The notes beneath the pieces are model-generated. The model ran no database searches, was not told where the DNA came from, and saw only the letters and a program-made list of their open reading frames with translations. This document shows positions 1 through 5,085 of a stretch of DNA of 5,085 nt, in pieces (position 1 is the first letter of the stretch; each line of letters opens with the position of its first letter). Origin of the DNA: an uncultured Clostridia bacterium (GTDB taxonomy: Bacteria; Bacillota; Clostridia; Oscillospirales; Oscillospiraceae); NCBI GenBank assembly GCA_945926565.1, contig CAMELY010000106.1, forward strand, positions 1-5,085, given 5' to 3'. The position numbers and the translations under genes were made by a program.

Positions 1-2
1 CC

Positions 3-929
3 GAGCGGTGCGAGGCCATGCGCAACTTTGCCAACAAGATCTGGAACGCCAGCCGGTTCCTGCTGATGAACCTGACCATCGAGGAGAACAAGCTCCCCGA
101 CACCCTGGCTCTGGAGGACAAGTGGATTCTCTCCAAGCTGAACACGGTGGTCAAGGAAGTCACCGAGAACATGGAGAAGTATGAGCTGGGCGTGGCTGCC
201 CAGAAGGTCTACGACTTCATCTGGGACAGCTTCTGCGACTGGTATATCGAGCTGACCAAGGCCCGGCTGAACGGCCAGGACGAGGCCGCCAAGACCCAGG
301 CCCAGCAGGTGCTCTGCTACGTCCTCACCGACATTCTCAAGCTGCTGCACCCCTTCATGCCCTTTATCACTGAGGAGATCTGGCAGGCCCTGCCCCATGA
401 CGGGGACTTCCTCATGCTCCAGTCCTGGCCGGAGTACAACGAGGCATTTTCCTTCCCGGAGGAGGAGTCCGCCATGGAGCAGATCATGGCCGCCATCAAG
501 GCCATCCGTGCCCGCCGGGCGGAGATGAACGTGGCCCCCAGCCGGAAGGCGGAGCTGCTGGTGGTCACCGACCGGGGCGACGTCTTTGCCCAGGGCGTGC
601 CCTTCCTCCAGCGGCTGGCCTCCGCCAGCGAGGTGACCGTCACCGGCGAGGCCCCCGCCTCTGTGGACGGCCTGGTCAGCGTGGTCACCGCCGATGCCAA
701 GCTGTATATCCCCCTGGCTGAGCTGGTGGATCTGGACGCCGAGCGCAAGCGCATCGCTAAGGAGCTGGAGAAGAAGGAGAAGTACCTCAAGGGGATTCAG
801 TCCAAACTCTCCAACGAGAAGTTTGTCTCCAAGGCCCCCGAGGCGGTCATCCAGCGGGAGCGGGACAACCTGGAAAAGACCCAGCGGGAGATCGCTCAGC
901 TCACCGAGAGCCTGAAGGCGCTGGGATAA
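3..929 (+). CDS. valS: Valyl-tRNA synthetase, C-terminal part (5' end lies outside the window)
   Basis: This cytoplasmic enzyme charges tRNA-Val with valine. Only the last 308 or so codons are visible; the reading frame is already open at position 3, so the catalytic Rossmann domain with its HIGH and KMSKS motifs and the editing domain lie upstream. The visible part starts with the class Ia hallmark RNFANKIWNASRF (nt 21-59). Next comes the helical anticodon-binding domain, with FCDWYIELTK (about nt 231-260) and LHPFMPFITEEIW (about nt 345-383). The tail, about nt 708-926, is a charged coiled coil rich in Lys and Glu with the family motif KFVSKAP; in ValRS this arm helps hold the tRNA. The ATG at 18 is internal, because the family motif and sequence upstream of it are in frame. 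The end looks normal and intact. The next gene is about 390 bases away, so valS is probably the last gene of its transcript. Confidence 0.96.
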   Translation, partial: ERCEAMRNFANKIWNASRFLLMNLTIEENKLPDTLALEDKWILSKLNTVVKEVTENMEKYELGVAAQKVYDFIWDSFCDWYIELTKARLNGQDEAAKTQAQQVLCYVLTDILKLLHPFMPFITEEIWQALPHDGDFLMLQSWPEYNEAFSFPEEESAMEQIMAAIKAIRARRAEMNVAPSRKAELLVVTDRGDVFAQGVPFLQRLASASEVTVTGEAPASVDGLVSVVTADAKLYIPLAELVDLDAERKRIAKELEKKEKYLKGIQSKLSNEKFVSKAPEAVIQRERDNLEKTQREIAQLTESLKALG

Positions 930-956
930 CCGGAATAACTGCATTTTTTCAGAAGC

Positions 957-987
957 AAGGCCGCTTCCCCGGTGGGAGGCGGCCTTT
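957..987 (+). terminator. GC-rich hairpin after valS, probable weak intrinsic terminator
   Basis: The arms AAGGCCGC (957-964) and GCGGCCTT (979-986) are perfect reverse complements. The stem extends inward through a T-G wobble and TCCC/GGGA to a four-base loop, about 13 pairs in all. It lies 27 bases after the valS stop codon, which suits a terminator for that gene. The tail is only TTT followed by GG, so termination by the hairpin alone may be incomplete. The T-run at 944-949 lies before the hairpin and does not help on this strand. Confidence 0.6.
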
Positions 988-1034
988 GGCATATCCATTT
1001 GTCATTTCTGCGGGTGAAAGCGGCGTTTATGAAT

Positions 1035-1126
1035 GGTGGTGCACCACCGTAGGGGCGGGCTTCCGCGCCCTCCCGTCCATCTGCGGTGACCTTGGGACGG
1101 ACGGGCACAGAGGCCCGCCCCTACGG
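1035..1126. repeat. Compound palindromic intergenic element (REP/MITE-like)
   Basis: Two overlapping palindromes are visible. GGTGGTGCACCACC (1035-1048) is a perfect 14-base palindrome. CCGTAGGGGCGGGC (1047-1060) is a perfect 14-base inverted match of GCCCGCCCCTACGG (1113-1126). Inside that pair, CCCGTCC (1072-1078) pairs with GGACGGG (1099-1105), so the 80-base core can fold into a stacked hairpin. It has no T-run after it and encodes nothing. Elements starting with GTAGGGGCGGGC are, from memory, scattered in intergenic regions of Oscillospiraceae. That this is a multicopy repeat is an inference, since only one copy lies in this window. Confidence 0.65.
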
Positions 1127-1241
1127 CTCTTTGAATGAGATAGGTTAGGAACGATGACCTCTCACCAGAGCGAGGGCAAAAGGGGATAAAATTCTCAGCA
1201 TCACCCGGCATTCGCCAAACTTTTCAATCAAATAAAGCTAC

Positions 1242-1287
1242 AATCACCCTGTACCCACCCGAAAGGGGCCGGTACAGGGTGATTTTT
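1242..1287 (+). terminator. Strong intrinsic terminator or attenuator upstream of spoIIAA
   Basis: AATCACCCTGTACC (1242-1255) and GGTACAGGGTGATT (1271-1284) form a perfect 14-pair stem. The apical part contains CCC-GAAA-GGG (1258-1267), a small stem with a GNRA tetraloop. The 3' arm runs directly into five T's (1283-1287), so the signal works on the plus strand; the opposite strand has no T-run after the stem. No gene lies between valS and this point, so it either backs up valS termination, ends a short unannotated transcript, or acts inside the spoIIA leader. Confidence 0.85.
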
Positions 1288-1321
1288 ACATCTCACACAG
1301 GAAAAGACTGGAGGAATCGCT

Positions 1322-1633
1322 ATGCCTGCCACCTGCCAAAACGAGGGGCGCCAGCTCTGCTGGAGTCTGGAGGGGGAGATCGACCACCACCGGGCCCAGA
1401 ACATCAGCCAGGCCCTGGAGCGAGAGATTTCGCTCCGTCTGCCCCAGAGCCTGGAGCTGGACTTCTCCCGGGTCACCTTTATGGACTCCTCCGGCATCGC
1501 CCTGGTGCTCCGGGCCCACCGGCTGATGAGCGAGCTGGGGGGCAGTCTGACCCTCAAGGCGGTGCCCCGCCAGGCGGCCCGGGTGCTCCGGGCGGCGGGG
1601 CTCCACCGGCTGATCCCCATGGAAACCAGATAA
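1322..1633 (+). CDS. spoIIAA: Anti-sigma-F factor antagonist SpoIIAA (STAS domain)
   Basis: SpoIIAA is the anti-anti-sigma factor of the forespore switch: its unphosphorylated form binds the SpoIIAB-sigma-F complex and releases sigma-F. The 103-residue protein is essentially a single STAS domain. It has GEIDHH at 18-23, matching GELDHH in Bacillus subtilis, and FMDSSGIALVL at 53-63. By alignment with B. subtilis Ser58, the serine phosphorylated by SpoIIAB is Ser56. The start is supported by GGAGG at 1310-1314, seven bases before the ATG. The protein is about 14 residues shorter than the 117-residue B. subtilis protein, mostly at the C-terminus (it ends soon after AAGLHRLI); no frameshift is apparent. 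spoIIAB follows 22 bases later, so the two are surely cotranscribed. Confidence 0.95.
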   Translation: MPATCQNEGRQLCWSLEGEIDHHRAQNISQALEREISLRLPQSLELDFSRVTFMDSSGIALVLRAHRLMSELGGSLTLKAVPRQAARVLRAAGLHRLIPMETR

Positions 1634-1640
1634 CGTCCGA

Positions 1641-1646
1641 GGGAGG
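1641..1646 (+). promoter_or_regulatory. Ribosome binding site that decides the spoIIAB start
   Basis: GGGAGG touches the ATG at 1647 with no spacer, so that codon cannot be served by it. The in-frame ATG at 1656 lies nine bases downstream, a normal distance. Starting there also gives an N-terminus (MKPINSAKIEF) that lines up with known SpoIIAB proteins. Confidence 0.8.
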
Positions 1647-1655
1647 ATGATACAT

Positions 1656-2093
1656 ATGAAACCGATCAACAGCGCAAAAATCGAATTTCTCAGCCGAAGC
1701 GCCAACGAGGGCTTTGCCCGCTCCAGCGTTGCCTGCTTCGCCGCCCAGCTGGATCCCACCCTGGAGGAGCTGGGAGACATTAAGACGGCGGTCTCCGAGG
1801 CGGTGACCAACGCCATTGTCCACGGCTACCCCGACCAGCTGGGCCGGGTGCTGATCAAGCTCCGGCTGTTCCCGGAAAATCTCCTGGAGATCACCGTCCA
1901 GGACTGGGGAGTAGGCATCCCGGACATCCAGCAGGCCCGTCAGCCCATGTACACCACCGGCGGGGAGGAGCGCAGCGGCATGGGCTTTACCATTATGGAG
2001 AGCTTTATGGACAATATTCGGGTACGCTCCACCCCGGGCCGGGGGACGGTGGTGATTATGCGGAAAAAGATCTCCCTCCGCACCCGGCCATGA
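1656..2093 (+). CDS. spoIIAB: Anti-sigma-F factor and serine kinase SpoIIAB
   Basis: SpoIIAB binds sigma-F and blocks it, and uses ATP to phosphorylate SpoIIAA. The protein is a GHKL-fold ATPase of 145 residues, close to the 146 of Bacillus subtilis. The N-box is SEAVTNAIVHGY (47-58), with Glu48 as the likely catalytic base and Asn52 as the Mg-ATP ligand. The G1 box is DWGVGI (83-88), followed by the ATP lid with ARQPMYTT (94-101), and the G2 box is ERSGMGFTIM (105-114). The N-terminal EGFARSSVACFAAQLDP (18-34) matches the region that contacts both partners; Arg22 aligns with Arg20 of B. subtilis SpoIIAB. I chose the ATG at 1656 over 1647 because of ribosome binding site spacing and family alignment. 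Its stop codon overlaps the sigF start as ATGA, which suggests coupled translation and fixed stoichiometry between sigma factor and inhibitor. Confidence 0.96.
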   Translation: MKPINSAKIEFLSRSANEGFARSSVACFAAQLDPTLEELGDIKTAVSEAVTNAIVHGYPDQLGRVLIKLRLFPENLLEITVQDWGVGIPDIQQARQPMYTTGGEERSGMGFTIMESFMDNIRVRSTPGRGTVVIMRKKISLRTRP

Positions 2094-2794
2094 CCCTGCG
2101 CCGGGGTGAGCTGCTGGCCGCCGCCCAACAGGGGGACAAGGGGGCCTGCGAGGTTCTGCTGTCGGAAAACGACAAGCTGATCTGGAGCATTGTCAAGCGC
2201 TACGCCGGCCGGGGGGCGGAGACGGAGGATCTGTTCCAGCTGGGCTGCATCGGCTTCCTCAAGGCGGTGCAGAGCTTTGACCCGGCCTACGGCACCCAGT
2301 TCTCCACCTACGCCGTCCCCAAGATCGCCGGGGAGATCCGACGCTTCCTCCGGGACGACGGGGCCATTAAGGTGAGCCGGGGCCTGAAGGAGCAGGCCTT
2401 TCAGCTCCGCGGCGCCCGGGAACAGCTGGCCAATCAGCTGAATCGGGAGCCTACCCTCTCGGAGCTCTCCGCCCACACCGGCCTCTCGCCGGAGGAGATT
2501 GCCGCCGCCGACACCGCCTCCAGCGCCGTCACCTCCCTCCAGAGCGAGACGGCGGAGGGCCTGACGCTGGAGTCCCTGCTGGGGGATCAGGGCATCGAGG
2601 GGGCGATTGTGGAGTCGGTCTCCCTGCGCCAGGCGGTGCAGGAGCTGGAGGAGCGGGAGCGGATGGTGATCCTGCTGCGCTACTTCCGGGGCTTCACTCA
2701 GGACCGCACCGCCAAAGTCATCGGCGTGAGCCAGGTGCAGGTCTCCCGCATCGAGCGCCGGGCGGTGGAGCATCTGCGAAAAAAGCTGGAATAA
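2090..2794 (+). CDS. sigF: RNA polymerase sporulation sigma factor sigma-F
   Basis: Sigma-F is the first forespore-specific sigma factor and directs RNA polymerase to early forespore genes. The 234-residue protein has region 2 at about 47-96 (DLFQLGCIGFLKAV, then FSTYAVPKIAGEIRRFLRDDG and VKVSR-like IKVSR), region 3 at about 98-165, and region 4 with the helix-turn-helix TQDRTAKVIGVSQVQVSRIE (203-222). SQVQVSR is the signature of the sigma-F/sigma-G group; position behind spoIIAA and spoIIAB points to sigma-F. The N-terminus is about 20 residues shorter than in the 255-residue Bacillus subtilis protein. No Shine-Dalgarno sequence precedes the ATG, which overlaps the spoIIAB stop by ATGA, so translation probably depends on ribosomes finishing spoIIAB. 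In B. subtilis spoVA genes follow; here a phosphatase gene follows instead. Confidence 0.96.
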   Translation: MTLRRGELLAAAQQGDKGACEVLLSENDKLIWSIVKRYAGRGAETEDLFQLGCIGFLKAVQSFDPAYGTQFSTYAVPKIAGEIRRFLRDDGAIKVSRGLKEQAFQLRGAREQLANQLNREPTLSELSAHTGLSPEEIAAADTASSAVTSLQSETAEGLTLESLLGDQGIEGAIVESVSLRQAVQELEERERMVILLRYFRGFTQDRTAKVIGVSQVQVSRIERRAVEHLRKKLE

Positions 2795-2806
2795 GGGAGA
2801 AGATCG

Positions 2807-2815
2807 TGCTATAAT
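2807..2815 (+). promoter_or_regulatory. Extended -10 sigma-A-type promoter for the phosphatase gene
   Basis: TGCTATAAT (2807-2815) is a perfect extended -10 (TGN plus TATAAT). The -35 region overlaps the end of sigF and is poor (TGGAAT at 2787-2792, three of six matches with a 17-base spacer), as is common for extended -10 promoters. Predicted transcription starts near 2822, giving a leader of about 20 bases with a strong AAAAGGAGG ribosome binding site (2827-2835). The phosphatase can therefore be expressed in vegetative cells, independently of spoIIA. Confidence 0.7.
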
Positions 2816-2842
2816 GCTGCCGAAGCAAAAGGAGGCAGTGTT

Positions 2843-3487
2843 ATGGGCTATACCGCAGTGATTTTTGACATGGACGGCACCGTCCTGAACACCCTGGAGG
2901 ATCTGGCGGACGCCGTCAATGCCATGCTCCGCCATGAGGGCCTGGGGGAGATCTCCGTGGACCAGGTGCGCCGGAGCGTGGGCAACGGGGTGGCGGTGCT
3001 GATGGAGAAGACCCTGCCCGGGGGGCGGGCCTATCCCCGGTATGACGAGGCCACTGCCTTCTACCGGGCCTATTACGAGAGCCACTGCCGGATCAAGACC
3101 GCCCCCTATCCCGGCATTCTGTCTCTGCTGGACGAACTGAAGCGCCGGGGAATTGCCCTGGCGGTGGTCTCCAACAAGCAGGACGCCGCAGTCAAGCCCC
3201 TGAGCCGGGCCTTTTTCGGAGACCGGATGGCGGTCTCCATGGGTGAGGCCCCCGGACTCCGGCGCAAGCCCTACCCGGATATGGTCTGGGCGGCCATCGA
3301 GCAGTTGGGCAAGGGCCGGGAGGAGTGCCTCTATGTGGGGGACTCGGAGGTGGATGTGGCCACGGCGCAAAATGCCGGACTGGACTGCTGCTCGGTGACC
3401 TGGGGCTTCCGGGACCGGGCGCTGCTGGAGTCTCTGCATCCGAGCTTTCTGATCGACCGGCCGGAGGAGCTCTTAAGATTGGTATAA
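2843..3487 (+). CDS. HAD-family hydrolase, phosphoglycolate phosphatase-like
   Basis: This is a cytoplasmic haloacid dehalogenase-superfamily phosphatase of 214 residues, the usual size for the Gph/PpaX branch. All four catalytic motifs are visible: motif I DMDGT (9-13) with nucleophile Asp9 and acid/base Asp11; motif II VVSNK with Ser110; motif III Lys142 in RRKPYPD; and motif IV GDSEVD (166-171) with Mg-binding Asp167 and Asp171. Residues about 15-85 form the helical C1 cap, which sets substrate choice. VTWGFRD (185-191) is typical of phosphoglycolate phosphatase-like members. The substrate could be 2-phosphoglycolate, a sugar phosphate or pyrophosphate; sequence alone does not decide. The start is fixed by AAAAGGAGG seven bases upstream. 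It follows sigF after 48 bases but has its own promoter, so its place behind spoIIA may be incidental. Confidence 0.9.
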   Translation: MGYTAVIFDMDGTVLNTLEDLADAVNAMLRHEGLGEISVDQVRRSVGNGVAVLMEKTLPGGRAYPRYDEATAFYRAYYESHCRIKTAPYPGILSLLDELKRRGIALAVVSNKQDAAVKPLSRAFFGDRMAVSMGEAPGLRRKPYPDMVWAAIEQLGKGREECLYVGDSEVDVATAQNAGLDCCSVTWGFRDRALLESLHPSFLIDRPEELLRLV

Positions 3488-3537
3488 AATGACGTCCCGA
3501 TGCGGAATCAGCAGCCGCATCGGGACGTGTCATTTTC
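3486..3537. terminator. Bidirectional intrinsic terminator between converging genes
   Basis: ACGTCCCGATGCGG (3492-3505) and CCGCATCGGGACGT (3515-3528) form a perfect 14-pair stem with a nine-base loop. The outer bases AAAATGAC (3486-3493) and GTCATTTT (3529-3536) can extend it with a two-base bulge. TTTT follows on the plus strand, and the AAAA on the left gives TTTT on the minus strand. The hairpin overlaps the last stop codon region of the phosphatase gene and lies about 35 bases past the stop of the minus-strand gene, so it can serve both. Confidence 0.9.
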
Positions 3538-3571
3538 TGCAAAGCGCCGGAAAGACATTCAGGTCAGGCGA

Positions 3572-4777
3572 TCAGTTCTCAGCGGCGACTGTGATCAGGG
3601 AACGGAAGAATTGGTTGCAGATATCCTGATCAACATCAACCTCTGTCGTGTCTCCCAAGGCATCCCGTTCCGGATGAAACTGAACGCCCAGGGCAAAGCG
3701 ATTTGCCTGGTACTCGACCGCTTCGATGATGCCGTCGTCCGTCCAGGCCACCGCAGTCAGCCCAGGGGCAATCCGGTCCGGATCAATGGCCTGGTGATGG
3801 TAGGTGGCGGCGTTGGTAAGGGTTGTGCCGCCGACAATGTCACTGAGCCACTTGGAGTCGGGATCAATCTGGTGAATGTCGTGGTAAGGCATGTCGCTGT
3901 TTTTGTGGTAGACGCCGGTTTCGGAAGGGGAGGACAGGTCGTTCTCCTCCAGGTAGTCGTTGATATCCTGAATCAGTCCGCCGCCCAGGGCCACATTGAG
4001 CACCTGCTCACCACGGCAGATGGCCAGCAAGGGCACATCCAACCGGATGGCCTGCTGGGCCAGGTGGTAATCCGAGGTGTCCCGGACAGGATCGATATGG
4101 TAGGAGCCGTCAATCTCCTCTCCATAGAGCGCCGGGTCAACATCGCCGCCGCCGGTCAGCCAAACGCCGTCCACCTGAGAGAGGGCTTCCACAGCCGAGG
4201 CCTCATCTGTAATTTGAGGCAGCTCCACCGGTGTGCCGCCGTTGCGCAGAATATCTTTCTTGTAAGAGGTGAGATCCTGATCGTCTGATTCCCAGGAGAT
4301 GCCGATCTTGGGGCGGAGCACCCGGTCGGTAAGGCAGACGGCAGTGGCCCGGCCCTGATCGTCCAGGATCAGGTCTGCGGTAAAGGCCCAGGTCTGCTCG
4401 TCCAGGGCGGCGGTCAACTGGGGCAGCGAGGTGATCTGGGTCCCGGTGAGGTCGATCACTGTGGCGTTTTCCACTGAAATGGTGTGGGTCACGTCATATT
4501 CCAGCTGATCATTTTGGATACAGTAGAGCAGAGCCGAGCCGATGGTATGAAACGCGGGCTTTGATTCCCCCTCCGCCGGCGGCGGGGAGTCCGGTTCCGG
4601 ATCCGGCTGGACAGGGGCGGAGTGAGGTGTGGGGGCCTGGGATGCAGGCGGGGTCACAGAAGCCGCCTGACGCCGGGTGAGAATCACATTCCCCAGCACC
4701 AGGGCCAGCACGACGGAGACTGCGGACAGAACGCAGCACAGCCCCACCAGCCAGCGGGGTGCAGACTGTCGTTTCAT
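3572..4777 (-). CDS. Membrane-anchored class I glutamine amidotransferase-like protein (peptidase C26 / gamma-glutamyl hydrolase family)
   Basis: The 401-residue protein has three parts. Residues 1-33 are a basic start (MKRQSAPR) and one long hydrophobic helix (9-33) without a lipobox, so an uncleaved anchor with the rest outside the cell is likely. Residues 41-74 are a Pro-rich linker. Residues about 75-155 are a small region I cannot assign. Residues about 156-395 are the catalytic domain: LTGGGDVDPALYG (207-219), ICRGEQVLNVALGGG (253-267) with nucleophile Cys254, TYHHQAID (325-332), and GVQFHPE (364-370) giving His368 and Glu370, so the Cys-His-Glu triad is complete. The family includes PuuD-type enzymes that cut gamma-glutamyl bonds, usually in the cytoplasm without an anchor. 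The substrate is unknown; a gamma-glutamyl peptide or wall-derived compound is a guess. The start is set by GGAGG at 4785-4789, seven bases upstream. In-frame codons reach back to 4966 but overlap the promoter and look non-coding. Confidence 0.88.
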   Translation of the reverse strand: MKRQSAPRWLVGLCCVLSAVSVVLALVLGNVILTRRQAASVTPPASQAPTPHSAPVQPDPEPDSPPPAEGESKPAFHTIGSALLYCIQNDQLEYDVTHTISVENATVIDLTGTQITSLPQLTAALDEQTWAFTADLILDDQGRATAVCLTDRVLRPKIGISWESDDQDLTSYKKDILRNGGTPVELPQITDEASAVEALSQVDGVWLTGGGDVDPALYGEEIDGSYHIDPVRDTSDYHLAQQAIRLDVPLLAICRGEQVLNVALGGGLIQDINDYLEENDLSSPSETGVYHKNSDMPYHDIHQIDPDSKWLSDIVGGTTLTNAATYHHQAIDPDRIAPGLTAVAWTDDGIIEAVEYQANRFALGVQFHPERDALGDTTEVDVDQDICNQFFRSLITVAAEN

Positions 4778-5055
4778 AGGAATACCTCCGCGAGATGATA
4801 AAAAGGATGGGTTAAAACAGCAGAAATCCTCAGCCTGCGCAGAGAATATCCGGAAAAACGGTACAAAAATCCTGATCGGAAAAGGAAATAATTGGATTTT
4901 CAGGAGAAAACGGCAGATGCGGAAGCTGGTAGACATAATTGTAGCGGAGGAGCACGGCGGTTGCAAGGGAGTTTGGTCGTTGTCAGGAGAAGTAAGATTT
5001 CTGGCTGGCCTGTGGGAGCCATATCTTAAAAAAGGATTAAAACGGAAATTTTCGC
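4778..5055. other. Intergenic region between divergent promoters
   Basis: This stretch is visibly richer in A and T than the genes to its left. It carries the leader and promoter of the minus-strand gene and, to the right, the approach to the rightward promoter at 5056. The leader (4778-4931) shows no hairpin or riboswitch fold that I recognise. The section 4967-5055 holds a weak imperfect hairpin and no coding sequence. Confidence 0.55.
4938..4966 (-). promoter_or_regulatory. Sigma-A-type promoter for the amidotransferase-like gene
   Basis: Read on the minus strand, TTGCAA (4966-4961) is followed by a 17-base spacer and TACAAT (4943-4938). That is four of six and five of six matches to the -35 and -10 consensus at ideal spacing. 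Transcription would start near 4931, giving a leader of about 150 bases before the ATG at 4777. This also argues that in-frame codons upstream of 4777 are not translated. Confidence 0.65.
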
Positions 5056-5084
5056 TTGACAGAGCTGTATTACTGTATTATTAT
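5056..5084 (+). promoter_or_regulatory. Strong sigma-A promoter with tandem repeat, for a gene beyond the window
   Basis: TTGACA (5056-5061) is a perfect -35. A 17-base spacer is followed by TATTAT (5079-5084), five of six matches to the -10. The spacer and -10 are built from two tandem copies of CTGTATTA (5065-5072 and 5073-5080), an arrangement that suggests an operator for a repressor blocking polymerase. The gene it serves lies past position 5085. Confidence 0.75.
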
Positions 5085-5085
5085 C

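Larger units (their letters stand above)
930..1321. other. Intergenic region without a gene, between valS and spoIIAA
   Basis: I find no credible coding sequence on either strand here: open frames are short, lack a ribosome binding site and run through the palindromic repeat. The stretch holds three structured elements, listed separately: a GC-rich hairpin at 957-987, a compound palindrome at 1035-1126, and an intrinsic terminator at 1242-1287. The section at 1127-1241 is more AT-rich and has no structure I recognise. A sigma-H promoter (RNAGGAWWW, 11-12 bases, RNNGAAT), expected for spoIIA by analogy with Bacillus subtilis, could not be placed at correct spacing anywhere in the gap. A lone TACAAT at 1239-1244 resembles a -10 box but has no matching -35. 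Confidence 0.7.

Noticed and set aside
896..1211. Small minus-strand open frames in the valS-spoIIAA gap
   Set aside because: They run through the hairpin and palindromic repeat, lack ribosome binding sites and show no recognisable protein features.
1274..1317. Possible sigma-H promoter for spoIIA (ACAGGGTGA or ACAGGAAAA with GGAAT)
   Set aside because: ACAGGAAAA (1297-1305) matches the -35 consensus, but the only GAAT is five bases further on and is part of the ribosome binding site region; ACAGGGTGA at 1274 lies in the terminator stem and has no -10 at proper spacing.
1940..3439. A 499-codon open frame on the minus strand, antisense to spoIIAB, sigF and the phosphatase gene
   Set aside because: It spans three well-supported genes on the other strand, has no ribosome binding site, and its protein is low in complexity (rich in Leu, Gly, Gln, His and Pro), as expected for the shadow of GC-rich codons.
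3500..4288. A 262-codon open frame on the plus strand opposite the amidotransferase-like gene
   Set aside because: Its start lies inside the terminator hairpin, it has no ribosome binding site, and the minus-strand gene has clear catalytic motifs across the same bases.
4778..4966. An upstream start (4966) for the amidotransferase-like gene, adding 63 residues
   Set aside because: The GGAGG at 4785-4789 is ideally placed for the ATG at 4777, the next residues form a clean membrane anchor, and the extra codons overlap a good promoter at 4938-4966.
4993..5034. Imperfect hairpin AAGAT...GGCT...AGCC...ATCTT followed by an A-run
   Set aside because: The stem is short and interrupted, and neither strand has a T-run after it, so it does not qualify as a terminator.

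Overview
The window comes from a GC-rich, endospore-forming member of the Clostridia. An Oscillospiraceae-like gut Firmicute (Flavonifractor/Lawsonibacter/Oscillibacter type) fits best. The evidence is a complete spoIIA sporulation operon, GC-rich third codon positions, strong GGAGG ribosome binding sites, and a palindromic GTAGGGGCGGGC-type intergenic repeat of a kind I associate with that family. The lineage is an inference; no marker gene here fixes it.

Layout, left to right. (1) Positions 1-929 hold the 3' end of valS (valyl-tRNA synthetase): the anticodon-binding domain and the C-terminal coiled coil. (2) Positions 930-1321 are a gene-free gap of about 390 bases. It holds a GC-rich hairpin just after valS, a compound palindromic repeat, and a strong intrinsic terminator that ends only 34 bases before the next start codon. 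(3) Positions 1322-2794 hold spoIIAA-spoIIAB-sigF, the forespore sigma-F module. SpoIIAB and sigF overlap by ATGA. (4) An extended -10 promoter right after sigF drives a HAD-family phosphatase gene (2843-3487). (5) A near-perfect hairpin at 3486-3537 looks like a bidirectional terminator between converging genes. (6) On the minus strand, 3572-4777 encodes a membrane-anchored class I glutamine amidotransferase-like (peptidase C26) protein with its own sigma-A-type promoter at 4938-4966. (7) A rightward sigma-A promoter at 5056-5084, with a tandem 8-base repeat in its spacer and -10, fires out of the window.

The spoIIA genes work as one switch. SpoIIAB binds sigma-F and holds it inactive, and it also phosphorylates SpoIIAA. 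Dephosphorylated SpoIIAA displaces SpoIIAB and frees sigma-F to start forespore transcription. All key residues are present. The flanking genes (valS, phosphatase, amidotransferase) have no evident functional tie to this switch.

I see no clearly new multi-gene system. The items most worth a second look are the exported C26/GATase-like protein with an unassigned N-terminal domain, the terminator in the spoIIA leader region, the palindromic repeat, and the operator-like promoter at the right edge.
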